From Hemerocallis citrina (Eukaryota; Streptophyta; Magnoliopsida; Asparagales; Asphodelaceae): 64,000 nucleotides of DNA. The position numbers were made by a program, and so were the translations under genes. Positions 36,770 through 47,394 of this stretch are shown piece after piece; position 1 is the first letter of the stretch; each line of letters begins with the position of its first letter. The stretch spans positions 249,601,122 to 249,665,121 of the forward strand of contig CM030364.1 in NCBI GenBank assembly GCA_017893485.1, read 5' to 3'. The notes under the pieces were generated by a model. That model did not search any database, was not told where the DNA came from, and saw only the letters and a list, made by a program, of their open reading frames with translations.

Positions 36770-38217
36770 TCAACTCAAGGCTTTTGCTGCTAAGTCTTTG
36801 AAGTATGGATCAATCTCGTTCATCTTTAAAATGTCTTCCCACCATCCAGGCTTCAAAGAACATAATTGCATAAGATAACAATCCATTTCCCTCCTTGACA
36901 ACCTATCTGCTGGAACATTCTCAGATCCTTTCTTATACTCCACCTCAAAGTTAAACCCATATAGCTTTATCAACCAAGAATGCTGAGCTTCTGTAGACAA
37001 TCTTTGGTCCAACAAATACTTGAGGGTTGATGATCTGTACGAATGATAAATTTTCTTCCAAACAGGTACTGTTTCCACTTCTTGACAGCTAATAAGATTG
37101 CAAGCATTTCTTTTTCATATGCTGACCAATGTAAACATTTTCCTTTGATCCCCTGGCTAATAAAAGCAATGGGATGTTTCTTTTGTAGAAGCACAGCTCC
37201 AACGCCTACCTTACAAGCATCGCACTCTACTATAAAAGTCTCATTGAAGTCAGGAAGCTGGAGCACAGGAGCTGAAGTAAGAGCTGACTTCAATTGATCA
37301 AAAGCAACTGCAGCATCTTCATTCCAATTGAATGATTCTTTCTTTGTTAATTCTGTTAATGGTGCTGCAATTGAGCCATAGTTCTTAATGAACTTCCTAT
37401 AATACCCAGTAAGACCAAGAAATCCCCTTAGTGCCTTCACAGAATTTGGAATAGGCCATTCTTTCACCGCAGCTACTTTCTTTTGATCCACTGATATTCC
37501 TTCTTGCGACACTACATGACCCAGGTACTCCACTTCTTATTTACCAAATGTACATTTGGATTTCTTGACAAACAACCGATGACTCTTTAGAATCTTCAAT
37601 GCTTCCCGTAGATGACATAAGTGCTCATGCCAAGATTTGCTATAGATCAAAATATCATCGAAAAACACAAGAATGAATTTCCTCAAGTACTACCTGAAAA
37701 TGTCATTCATAAGGGATTGAAAAGTCGAAGGTGCATTGCTCAATCCAAAAGGCATAACTAGACATTCATAATGACCACTATGTGTTCTAAATGCAGTTTT
37801 TGAAACATCTTTTTCATTCATCCTTATCTGGTGATAACCAGATCTCAGATCCAACTTTATGAAAAATTTTGATCCATATAGCTCATCTAACAAATCATCA
37901 ATAATTGGAATGGGATACTTATCTTTGATTGTCTGCTTATTTAGAGACCTATAGTCCACACAGAACCTCCATGACCCATCGTGCTTCTTCACCAATACCA
38001 CAGGTGAGCTATAACTACTACAGCTAGGTCTGATGATACCTTGCTTCAACATGTCTTCAACTATCTCTTCAATTGCATTCTTTTGTTCAAAGGAATGCCT
38101 ATAGGGTCTAATACAAATGGCCTTGGAGCCTTCTTCTAAGGGTATTTGATGATCACAAACTCTTACTGGTGGTAGCCTCTTTGGTTCTTCAAATAAGTCT
38201 TGAAACTCATCTAGCAA
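36770..38217 (-). pseudogene. Ty3 reverse transcriptase and RNase H
   Basis: One frame carries RT from [12 protein letters not shown] through [35 protein letters not shown] and [18 protein letters not shown] follows NDIFR, then FFDDILIYSK (the catalytic Asp pair) continues in frame, and a TAA sits before EVEYLGHVV. RNase H follows with AFDQLKSALTSAPVL, FIVECDACKVGVGAVL and IIRTDHQ. A one-base slip near 37020-37035 moves the rest (LKYLLDQRLSTEAQHSW, VPADRLSRRE) and the integrase into another frame. Catalytic residues are present but the enzyme cannot be made whole. Confidence 0.9.
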
Positions 38218-38250
38218 TTGACAAAGATCTTTGTCTTGAGTAATAACTTC

Positions 38251-38826
38251 CTATGAAGTATCGTTATGCTCCTCAACTGACATGAGATACAACACAAATC
38301 CCCTGTGTGTTTGAAGAGCAATCTTATTGACTTCCTTATCTGACATTAGCTGTGCTGGGCTTGGTTGTAATCCTTGCAAGACCCAATTAATTCCCCTGTG
38401 AGTGAATTTAAGCTGTTTATCCAATAAGTTCATGGTGACCTCAGTCACTTGTTTGATCCATTTAGCTCCCAGGACAACATCATGTCCTCCAATAGGGAAT
38501 ACCAAAAAATCATCAACAATATTATAACCTTGGCAATGGATCCTCACATCAGCACATAGCCCACTCCCTTATACTTCTTTTCCCCCCGCAACTCTCCCAT
38601 TGAAAGTCTGTTTGTTGGAAAGGGATAATCCAGTTTGTTGTAGTATGAATGGGTCAATATAGTTGTGTGTAGCCCCACCGTCTACCAAAACATGAACATC
38701 AAAGCCTCTGCGTTGAGCTTTGAGAATTAAACACTCAGTGTTAACCACTGTGTCTAAAGCTGTAGTGCGAAGTTGAACATTATCAGCATTCTTGAATAGT
38801 TCCATGTTTTCCTCTTCCACTAACAA
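38251..38826 (-). pseudogene. Ty3 aspartic protease region
   Basis: Two pieces in one frame. The active-site motif reads VLVDGGATHNYID, where the family usually has DSG, so the Ser next to the catalytic Asp is Gly. The second piece has DVVLGAKWIKQVTEVTMNLL, the segment at the end of retropepsins in plant Ty3 elements. Stops separate it from gag and RT. Confidence 0.82.
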
Positions 38827-38868
38827 TTGATTTAGTTCCTCTTCATTCTACAAAGAGAACAAATCCCA

Positions 38869-40032
38869 CTAACCCTCTATACACATATATGTTTTAGTCT
38901 TACACAAATGCCCTGGTATATATTTCTCATCATAGTGAAAACATAAGCCTCTCCTTCTCCTATCCCACACTTCATTAGGTGAGAGTTTCTTCAAAACTGG
39001 TTTATCTGATATGCCTGAGTTTGGGTTACTTGCAAATTTCCCTTGCTGGCTGATAAGTTGAGTTTGGGTGTTTGATTGGGATTGCAGAATTGAAGGATGA
39101 TAACTAAAAGCAGACCCCCTCAAATTGGTTCTGTATGAGGTCCTATAAAATTGCCTTAAAGAATTAAACTTCTTTTCAAACCTCTGTACTACTTTGAAAG
39201 CCTCCGCCAATGATTGTGGTTCCGCCATAGCAACATCATGTTGCAATTCTTCCTTGAGCCAACTCACAAACTGCTACACCAAGTATGGTTCACTCACACC
39301 CTCAACCAAACGTTGAAGCTTTTCAAACTTCATTTGGTAATCAAGAACTGTTGAAGTTTGCTCAAGTCTACACAATGTCTTAGTTGGGTCTTTATACATC
39401 CCCAATGCAAACCGATTGCATATTCCCTCTTTAAACTCTTTCCAAGTTACTATCCCCTCATTATTCTTAAGAAACCATCGGCACCATTGCACTGCATCGT
39501 CTTTGAGAAAGAAAAAAGCTACTCTTACTTTTTCTTCCCCTTGGATCCTATATACCTCAAACTAGTGCTCAATTTGAAAGAGCCAATTGAGAATATCTCC
39601 AGAACCAGAGAAGGGGTAGACATCTAACTTCGGAGGTTTGGGGGAAAAAATTCCCCAATTGAGGGTCTTTCATCAAGAACCCATTTTCCTTTAGAAGAAT
39701 GCAACAAGTTCTCTCTCCTATCAAATTCGAAGTTAGAATTCTGTTTACTATTAGATTTTGGTAGTGGATTTACCTCAGTTGCTTCTTGATTAGAACGGCT
39801 CTCTCCCATTCTCTGTGTCAATAGCTGCAACTGCATCAAGATCAAGGGTATTTGGGAACCTGCGATGTTACTTCCTTCATCTGATTCTCCATACTGATTA
39901 CCCTATCATTCAAGTACTGGTAACTACGTTGCCACTCAAGGTCCGGTGCAAAGCCAAGGATTCCTTCATCGGTGGAATCTTGAGGGATTTCTTCTTCGGA
40001 ACCCATGGCAGAATCGATCGGCTCTGATACCA
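38869..40032 (-). pseudogene. Ty3 gag region
   Basis: The core (RWFLKNNEGIVTWKEFKEGI and neighbouring residues) is the retrotransposon gag domain. A zinc knuckle follows as CFHYDEKYIPGHLC, in which the second Cys is Tyr. The first part, from the Met overlapping the primer-binding site (MVSEPIDSAMGSEEE), lies in other frames, so frameshifts occur between 39500 and 39850. From 39492 to 37000 the reading frame is constant and broken only by stops. Confidence 0.82.
40021..40032 (-). other. Primer-binding site for initiator Met tRNA (internal copy)
   Basis: TGGTATCAGAGC on the minus strand, one base from the end of the internal LTR. It matches the 3' end of plant initiator methionine tRNA. Confidence 0.92.
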
Positions 40033-40033
40033 T

Positions 40034-40436
40034 TGATACACCTCGGGGCTTGCCTTTATCCATGGCTAGGATTTACATGAGGAATGAGGTAGAAAGGTTA
40101 AGAGAAGGTAACATGGAAGGTAAGGGAATCAAGAATTGGAAGAGGAAGAGAAGAGAATTGGCTGAACTCTCGATAGATCAGCTAACTGATCTATCCCTTT
40201 ATTTATAGGAAACATGCATACACAGTGTAAGCTGACAGTTAGTTAAGACTGTTACAACCTGGGCCCGACACCCATCCAACAGCCAAGATCTAATTGCCTA
40301 TACATCCAATGGCCAGTATCCATTGATACCGATTTGATTACAATTTTACATATAACCCCTGATACTTATATCTATTACAAAACCCACTGATACTACTATA
40401 TATCAGATACTTTGAACACCCAACCTTCCGCTTCTC
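40034..40436 (-). repeat. Truncated internal LTR
   Basis: Matches the outer LTRs from TGATACACCTCGGGG to CCTTCCGCTTCTC, then breaks off about 57 bp before the LTR end, joining inverted gag sequence. Confidence 0.92.
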
Positions 40437-40639
40437 AATTGGATCTTTCAAATTGAGCACTACTTTGAGGTATATAGGATCCAAGGGGAAGAAAAAGTAA
40501 GAGTAGCTTTTTTCTTTCTCAAAGACGATGCAGTGCAATGGTGCCGATGGTTTCTCAAGAATAATGAGGGGATAGTAACTTGGAAAGAGTTTAAAGAGGG
40601 AATATGCAATCGGTTTGCATTGGGGATGTATGAAGACTA
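40437..40639 (+). pseudogene. Inverted gag fragment
   Basis: On the plus strand this reads QWCRWFLKNNEGIVTWKE and on to RFALGMYE, the same gag segment that occurs on the minus strand at about 39380-39580. It is therefore inverted relative to the element. It joins the truncated LTR on the left and an integrase fragment on the right. Confidence 0.9.
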
Positions 40640-41250
40640 ATAGAGCTGTAGATATAGATTAAGGGATGTTGCGCTGCACTGTGGTGGATTGTCCCCAATG
40701 TCTTTTAAGTTGAGAGATATGAAACACAGGGTGAACTTTAGATTCCACAGGTAAATCTAACTTGTAAGCAACATGCGTAATTCTCTCCAAAACTGCATAT
40801 GGACCATAATAGATTGGGGACAGTTTGCGCACAGCTCTTGTAGCTACTGAAACTTGCCTATAGTGTTGTAGCTTAACATACACTAAATCCCCAACCAAGA
40901 ATTCTTTATCCAATCTGTGGCCATCCACTTGCTTCTTCATCCTATCTTGGGCCTTCTTGAGGTTATCTTTAAGTATCTGAAGATTGACATCTCTAGATAA
41001 TAATGCTTCTTCAACAATTGGGCTTTTGCAGTATGAGGTATATATGAAATTAGAGTGGGAGGTGACCTGCCGTAGACCACTTCATATGGAGTGCTTTTGA
41101 TAGAACTATGGTAAGAAGTATTATACCAATACCCCGCCCACGTAAGCCATTTACTCCAATCACTGGATTTATAATAGCAAAAACATCTCAAATATGTTTC
41201 CAAACATCTATTTACTACTTCAGTTTGACCATCTGTTTGTGGATATCAAT
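40640..41250 (-). pseudogene. Integrase fragment (second copy)
   Basis: A partial duplicate of 35585-36195 in the same orientation. It covers [29 protein letters not shown] and HPVFHISQLKRHWG. One base is missing near 41025, splitting it into two frames. It lacks the catalytic Asp residues and the chromodomain. It ends abruptly at a TRIM LTR. Confidence 0.88.
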
Positions 41251-41591
41251 TGTTAGGAACCTAGGAGAACTCACCCTTAAAAGCTAGCTGTTAAAGGGAG
41301 GGAGCCCAAGTTTATAACTACCCAACATTGATTCCCCATATAACCGATGTGGGACTAAATTTGGATCATAACATTCCACCACGCTTCCGTAACCCGCCGC
41401 CCTCGGCGGTATTCACTCTAGCGACACTGGCCCGGCCCGGCCCTACCAGTAATTTTAATCTAGCCTCTAGGTAGCCCTTTCCGACTCTCGGTGACTTTCA
41501 CTCTAGCGACACTGGCCCGACCCGGGTCTACCAGTAATTTTAATCTAGCCTCTAGAGCGAATTAAGAAGTATTGGGTTGGCTCTGATACCA
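41251..41591 (-). mobile_element. TRIM fragment: one LTR, internal region and primer-binding site
   Basis: The LTR-like 41251-41373 begins TGTTAGGAACC and ends GGATCATAACA, with the ATGTGGGACTAAAT motif common in plant TRIMs. The purine-rich GGTGGAA (minus strand) precedes it. The internal region has two copies of an ACTCTAGCGACACTGGCCCG block (about 41427 and 41498). The primer-binding site TGGTATCAGAGCC is at 41579-41591. The expected second TRIM LTR is absent: the Ty3 LTR begins one base beyond the primer-binding site. Confidence 0.72.
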
Positions 41592-41592
41592 T

Positions 41593-42051
41593 TGATACAC
41601 CTCGGGGCTTGCCTTTAGCCATGGCTAGGATTTACATGAGGAACGAGGTAGAAAGGTTAAGAGAAGGTAACATGGAAGGTAAGGGAATCCAGAATTGGAA
41701 GAGGAAGATAAGAGAATTGGCTGAACTCTCGATAGATCAGCTAACTGATCTATCCCTTTATTTATAGGAAACATGCGTACACAGCTTAAGCTGACAGTTA
41801 GTTAAGACTGTTACAACCTGGGCCCCACACCCATCCAACAGCCAAGATCTAATTGCCTATACATCCAATGGCCAGTATCCATTGATACCGATTTGATTAC
41901 AATTTTACATATAACCCCTGATACTTATATCTATTACAAAACCCACTAATACTACTATATATCAGATACTTTGAACACCCAACCTTCCGCTTCTCTTCAG
42001 CTTGACATTAGTCATCTTCCACCTTAGCTATCCTTCATCTAGCTTGTATCA
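41593..42051 (-). repeat. 5' LTR of the chimeric chromovirus
   Basis: 459 bp with TGATACA and TGTATCA ends, followed by GGAAC. It is the partner of the LTR at 34944-35402, same length, about 13 differences by eye. Confidence 0.93.
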
Positions 42052-42545
42052 GGAACAACAGGTCTACTGATTTTGAAATTTCACAGAGGGTGAATTGAAC
42101 TTGGTGAATTTTCGAAAGAAAAAACTTCATAGAAGAGCTCGCTGTTCCCAACGGCGAGGAAAAATATACTAAATTCGATGTTGGGAACGGCGAGTTTTTC
42201 TATGATGTTTTTTAAACAAAACTCACCAAGTCCAACATAAAGTGAAACTCTCTGTGAAATTTCAAAATCAGTAGACTCGTCATTCCCAACAGCGAGTTTA
42301 GTATTAAAAACGTCGCCATTGAAAATTACGAGCTCTGTTTGAAATTTTTGAACTAAACTCACCGTTGCGAACGTCGAGTTTTAAAAAAAAAAATAGAATA
42401 CACTCGTCGTTCCCAATGGCGAGCACAAAATGACTAAACTCGTCGTTGCCTAACGACGAATTTAGTTGTTGAGTCGCCGAGCGTAATTAATTTGACAACT
42501 AGTTACAAAAATTGGCATAAAACAAAATAAAAATTCGTGTACTTT
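42052..42545. mobile_element. Right part of split foldback element
   Basis: Continues the foldback from 34943. It has at least five CTCGTCGTTCCCAACGGCGAG-like palindromes and a segment around GAAATTTCACAGAG repeated inverted (about 42075 and 42250). It ends with the inverted arm near 42470-42545. Confidence 0.6.
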
Positions 42546-42574
42546 TAGGTTTACATAGGAGCACTTTTACAAAG

Positions 42575-42945
42575 GGCTAAATTTTATAAAAAAAACCCAC
42601 TGAGTTTTGTGTCAATTTTAAAAAACTGCACTAAGTTTTTTTTAATAAAAAAACGACACAAAATTTCAAAAAACTCCACTGGATTAGTTAGGGTTAGGGT
42701 TAGGGTTAGTTCGGAAAATTTATTTAAATATCTGATTAGTTAAGTGATGTTTTTTTAAACACAAATGAAAGATGAATGTAATTTTTTAAAATATAAATAA
42801 AAGATGAAAGTGTTTTTTTTAACCCTATCCTAACCTTAACTAACCCGTGAAATTTTTTAAAATTTTGTATTATTTTTTTAAATAAAAAAACTTAGTGCAA
42901 TTTTTTAAACGCCGTAAAATCAGTGAGGTTTTTTAAAATTTAGGG
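42575..42945. mobile_element. MITE with 9-bp target duplication (MULE-type)
   Basis: Perfect TTTACAAAG repeats (42566-42574 and 42946-42954) flank a 371-bp element with ends GGCTAAATTTTA and TAAAATTTAGGG. The inverted arms extend about 80-100 bp. A GGGTTAGGGTTAGGG run lies inside one arm, with the inverse CCCTATCCTAACC in the other. The 9-bp duplication suggests a Mutator-like source. Confidence 0.85.
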
Positions 42946-42954
42946 TTTACAAAG

Positions 42955-44150
42955 TCTGCTTTTCCTTTTTCGTTTTCATTTTCCTTTTGTGAAATAGTTG
43001 CCAAAAAGAGTCGGAGAAATTGTGATTTGAGTGGGTGGTTATTGGCCGTTGGATTTGACGGGGCCCACTATCTTCGATCTGAACATGTCACGTGAGGGCT
43101 GGGTGCGGTTGGCATGACTATACACAGTGAGTTAGATCAATTTTTTCTCTCAATTTTTTTTATTGCTTTCTTACGTAATGCCACTCACTTCTCCTGCACC
43201 CAATCTGCCACCTTCTCATATTCTTGATGTGGGACCCACTTTCAATAATGTGGTTTAATCATCGTAATTTTTTTCGGAAAAAACTCTATACACCAATGTT
43301 GTTATATGATTTCTACGACTAATTGTTGTAATCTGAAAGTTAAAGATGTTTTCGCTCCATACATGGTCTTCTCGAATCACTGGGAATCGCATCTCCCTTC
43401 TCACATCTTTAGGCTTCATCTAAAATATGGTCATCTTTTTTATACAAAGGACATATTTTGTACTGGTACTCTCATAGAATATAGGGATCCTTTTGTACGC
43501 CGTCATAGGATTATTTATAAGTTCAATCAACTTCTTCCTTAATTTTTTGATGTCTCCTAAAATTAGTGATGCGGATGAGAATTGATGAGCACAAAATTGT
43601 GCTTTGAAGTGAAGAAAGACAAGTCGCGTATGTACGTTGTGCCCGATTTACTTAGAGAATCATGCTGAACGATTTGTTGCCAAGAATAACAACTAGAAAT
43701 GAAGTAGAAATTATAAGAAAAAACAAATAAAAAATGGTACACTTTGAACTTTGATGGTATGCTCCTTGGTAGTGCCGCTCTAATTAATGTAACTAATATG
43801 GACTCATTGTTGCCAAGATTAACAACTAGAAATGACGTAGAAATTATAAGAAAAAACAAATAAAAAGGGTACAGTTTGATGGTATGCTCCTTGGTTGTGC
43901 CGCTCTCATTAATGTAACTAATATGGACTCATTCTTCCCAGCCACCCGCCCCCCAAAAGAAAGGACCACAATGCATTGCCCGTAATAGTCAATTAATCGA
44001 CAACCGTGAGTTAGTTTAGGTTATTAAGGTAGCCGTAGAGTAATGACCAAGTCTAGATAATTAATATCTAATCTATATCCTTTGACTCGTAACTAGTTGA
44101 AGATTCGTGCACAAATGGTACATCTAAACACTCTATAATCTATCCCCTCT
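42955..44150. other. Intergenic spacer with a 140-bp tandem duplication
   Basis: The stretch 43676-43817 (TTGCCAAGAATAACAACTAGAAATG...) recurs at 43818-43941. A 78-codon frame at 43306-43542 matches nothing I know and has no supporting signals. The rest is AT-rich with no feature I can support. Confidence 0.6.
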
Positions 44151-44160
44151 AAAAATGTTA

Positions 44161-45595
44161 GGCTAAAACTAAAAAAAAAAAACCTAAACTATCCCATATC
44201 TGCAGAAAACCTCACTCACCTTTTAATTGTACTGAAAACCACACTGAACTATTTGTGCAAAAAATCCCACCTTCATACTGTTAGGGTTCAGTTAGTTTTT
44301 TGTCACGTGCAGACTTAGTAAATGTCCAAAATACTCCCAGAACGTGCCTTCTTCCCTTCTTCTTTTTCTTCCTCTTTTCTTCAGAACCCAATCTTCCTCT
44401 TTTCTTCAGATCTGCATCGTCCAACTCCCAAGGAGTCCGAATGTTCAGATTTTGGTTGGATATATACATGTTCAACAGAAGAACCAAGGAGTCCGAATCT
44501 GCATTACTGAGGGTTTGATTTGATTTTGATATGCAAATGAAGCTTCTTACAGCAACTGATACATATTTTGAATAGCAACTGATGGTTTGAATAGCAATTT
44601 GCATTACAACCAAGGAGTCCAAATGAAGCTTCTTACAGCAACTGATGGTTTGAATAGAGCTCTAAAAGAGCTCCAGCAGTGTCAAAAAAAAACATAAAAT
44701 AAATTACAAATCTCACAAAGAATTGATACCAGGTTAAAAACAAAACATTGCTGGAAGTTTACAAAACATTGCTGGAGTCCAAATGATTTGATTTTGCTGG
44801 AAGTTTACAAAACAAAATATTAGATTAAAATAACAGGTTCTCACAAAGAATTGATACCAACTACAAATCTCAAAAACAGCTCTGGTAATAACAAAGATCC
44901 ATATATTATCAAAAAAATAAAAAAAACAACAAAGATCCATAAATGGAGGTGAAGATAGTCTTAACAAAGATCTACAAAATGAAAGAAAAGTTGACATGAG
45001 TAGCAGCAGCTACAGCCAAAAATACATCCCTCGATCAGCAACTTCAATTTCCCACCTAACCAGTCCATTGGAGAGCGACGAATGTATGGGGAGCGACTTC
45101 GGTGATCTTCGACTTCGACTTCGACTTCGACTTCCACTGGGTATGGAGCGACGATTTCGACTGGTTGGAGAGCAACGTCCTCGGCTGGGTGGAGAACGAC
45201 GACTTCGACAATAACCTCTCACCGACTTCGACGAGATGGTCTCCTCGACGAGATTGCAGCGTTGATGATGAGGAAGGATTCCGGAAAGATTGGGTTGATT
45301 TTGGAGTTAGTGGATTTTAGATTTGGGATTAGGGTTTGTATTTGGGAGAGAAATAATCGTTTTGAATAAAGAAGAAAGAAAAGAGAAAATAATCAGATTG
45401 TGTTCTGGGGGTATTTTGGACATTTACTAAGTCACGTGCATATATAGCACATGACAAAAAACTAACTGAACCCTAACAGTGTCAAGGTGGGGTTTTTTGC
45501 ACAAATAGTTCAGTGTGGTTTTCAGCACAATAAAAAGGTGAGTGAGGTTTTCTGCAGATATGGGATAGTTTAGGGGGGTTTTTTCAATTTTAGCC
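44161..45595. mobile_element. Non-autonomous MULE-like element, 1435 bp
   Basis: Ends read GGCTAAAACTAAAA and, inverted, GGCTAAAATTGAAA. The inverted arms run about 170 bp, including CCTAAACTATCCCATATCTGCAG and GTTAGGGTTCAGTTAGTTTTTTGTCA. The flanks AAAAATGTTA (44151-44160) and AATAATGTTA (45596-45605) match at 9 of 10 bases. The interior holds a GC-richer segment (45050-45300) with a TTCGACTTCGACTTCGAC repeat that may be captured host sequence, but I recognise no protein. The arm begins like the 371-bp MITE at 42575. Confidence 0.8.
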
Positions 45596-45600
45596 AATAA

Positions 45601-45719
45601 TGTTAACAGAGATATTGAAAAATATTATTGGATTATTGAAATTGATTATGGCTAAATACAATATCTCTTATCTAACACATAATCTGATATGAGGCTCCAT
45701 ATAATACAATATCTAACAC
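45601..45719 (-). repeat. Copia-type 3' LTR (119 bp)
   Basis: On the minus strand TGTTAGATATTG...CTGTTAACA, directly after the purine-rich GTGAGTTTGAGAGAGAG (45720-45737). The MULE-like element inserted at its outer end. Confidence 0.75.
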
Positions 45720-45731
45720 TCTCTCTCAAAC

Positions 45732-45931
45732 TCACGATGGGTCGAACAATGTGAATTTGCCCACTAAGTAATGAAATAGCTTAACAGCGTGGAATTTGGT
45801 GAAGAAGTTTGTTATCTGCTGTGAAGAAGTAACAGAATAAAGTGAAATGGTCCATGCTTCAAAGCGCTCACGAGCATAGTGGCAATCTATCTCTATGTGT
45901 TTTGTTCATTCATAAAATACCGGGTTGCTTG
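45732..45931 (-). pseudogene. Copia RNase H C-terminal fragment
   Basis: Reads SNPVFYE, a TGA, then TKHIEIDCHYARERFEAW, and closes at TGA after LFDPS. TKHIEIDCH is the signature near the end of Copia RNase H, and the TGA sits where Arg is usual. The fragment is cut at 45931 by the start of another LTR. The rest of the Copia pol is not next to it. Confidence 0.85.
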
Positions 45932-47389
45932 TGTTAGATGATAGATTAGTTTAGTCACACATTGAATAATGTATTGGTTTAGTATTCTCTTCTCTCCTAT
46001 ATATAGAAGACATATTGTACTCAGTTTAATCAATCAATAAAGAATATTTTCCTATCCCTAATTCTAACATGGTATCAGAGCCTATCGTTCTATAAGGCCT
46101 ATACTAATTTAATCCTCGTCGTCGAGGTGGGGTGGTTCTCGTCTTTATCAGAATCACTCCACCTCCCGACATTCCTCTCCCGATCTTGATCAAAACCCTA
46201 ATCTCCCCCAAAACCTCAAATCCCAAAATCCTAGCCATCATCAAAATCCAAAAATCCTAGCCGTCATCTCCTATCTCTCAAACCCTAATCCCAAATTCTC
46301 CTAATCAAATCCCCTTCAAATCTCTCAGTTCGGAGCTCAGTTCAGGAACAGTTCCACTTGCGGCAGATGGAAAGCTTGGAAAATTTCCACTTGCAGCAGA
46401 AGGGAAGCTTGGAATAGTTGCACTAGCGGCAGATGGGAAGCTTGGAACAGTTCCACTTGCAGCAAATGGAAAGCTCATCGATGAAGATGGTGGACGGGAA
46501 TAGTGTGACTGAATAATGGCAGGATCATTGTGAATAGGAGCAGGTGGTAAGGACTTAACAAGCAAGTCCTTGATATCGCTTCCTCGGAAAAGTATGTATT
46601 CATAAATTTTCTCACTGGCAGGAATTTGTGGGCCATCCTTCTTTCGGCCTTCAATTCCAAAAGATCACACGTTTCTCAATCCGATGCTCGATTCAAGAGT
46701 ATTGATGTCGTAAAGAATGCCCTCGTACCGAATCTCGCACTTCGAGGTCAGATCGACCAGACTCCCGATGTACGAGTCGCCGGTCACCGCCGTCGACGGC
46801 GCCGATCTGGATGAACTCGCCGCCGCCATTGATTGACGAAGCGAAAATCTCTCAGTTCGGAGCTCACCCAACCCCTAATCAGATTAGGAGTTGCAAAAGA
46901 TTTGGTTCTTAGATCTAAGAACCCTGAGACAAGGAGCTTCTGCACTATAGGGAGATTTTCTTCTCCAATGCCATTGGCTCTAATCTTCTTTTTTTCTGAT
47001 AGAATTCCCGTGCAATGGTTTTTTATCTCCCTGGTAGTTACATGCATACCTACTCTCAAGGAGAAGCCATACAAGTTAAAGTGAATTCTCCCTGGTTGTT
47101 AAAGATGAACTGGTCTCGTGTGTTTCCGATGGCGACCTCTCTTCTCCCTCTCCCCTGTGTTTTCGATGGCGAGTTCATGGCATTTTCTTCTTCTTCATCT
47201 CAGATCTAGACGCCTTCAAGAGATCTTCTTCATCTCAGATCTGGATTTGATTGTTGGATGTAATTGTCAAGAGATCTTAGTCTCTTTTGATTTTATTTTC
47301 ACACCAAAATAAAAAAAATAAAAATCTTATACTTCTACATCCAGATCGTCAACTCACTCCGGTTGATCGATCGTGAGTTTGAGAGGGGG
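45932..47389 (+). mobile_element. Short non-autonomous LTR element with captured gene
   Basis: A 138-bp LTR (45932-46069, TGTTAGATG...TTCTAACA) contains a CTATATATAG TATA box and an AATAAAG. It is followed directly by the primer-binding site TGGTATCAGAGC (46070-46081). A purine-rich GTGAGTTTGAGAGGGGG (47373-47389) precedes a TGTTA, as in the Copia element next door, but the sequence beyond does not match the 5' LTR. So the 3' LTR is lost or replaced by the tandem repeat. No gag or pol is visible; the interior carries antisense DCP5 sequence. Confidence 0.7.
46305..46866 (-). pseudogene. Captured DCP5/LSM14-like decapping factor fragment
   Basis: The minus strand reads [11 protein letters not shown], then the LSM14 domain: [37 protein letters not shown], a TGA where Arg is expected, [38 protein letters not shown] and [17 protein letters not shown]. 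It then runs into a Ser/Pro-rich tail with four copies of a [13 protein letters not shown] unit. DCP5-type proteins act in mRNA decapping and translational repression in P-bodies; the LSM14 domain is the conserved N-terminal part. The fragment keeps the start but stops in the low-complexity tail, and shows no introns, so it came through RNA. Its frame is otherwise open. The same 22-bp sequence flanks both sides. Confidence 0.88.
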
Positions 47390-47394
47390 TGTTA

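Larger units (their letters stand above)
34944..42051 (-). mobile_element. Chimeric three-LTR Ty3 chromovirus
   Basis: Identical 5-bp repeats GGAAC (34939-34943 and 42052-42056) flank two outer LTRs of 459 bp that begin and end TGATACA...TGTATCA. In the minus-strand sense the order is: 5' LTR (41593-42051), primer-binding site, TRIM-derived segment, integrase fragment, inverted gag fragment, truncated internal LTR (40034-40436), a second primer-binding site, gag-pol, polypurine tract, 3' LTR (34944-35402). I count about 13 differences between the outer LTRs by eye. The outer target duplication suggests the whole chimera integrated as one unit. Confidence 0.85.

Noticed and set aside
43306..43542. 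78-codon frame as a small gene
   Set aside because: It has no recognisable domain, no promoter or splice signal, and lies in spacer between transposons.
45102..45320. Phe-Asp repeat protein
   Set aside because: It stems from a TTCGAC hexamer repeat inside a non-autonomous element; other frames are equally open.
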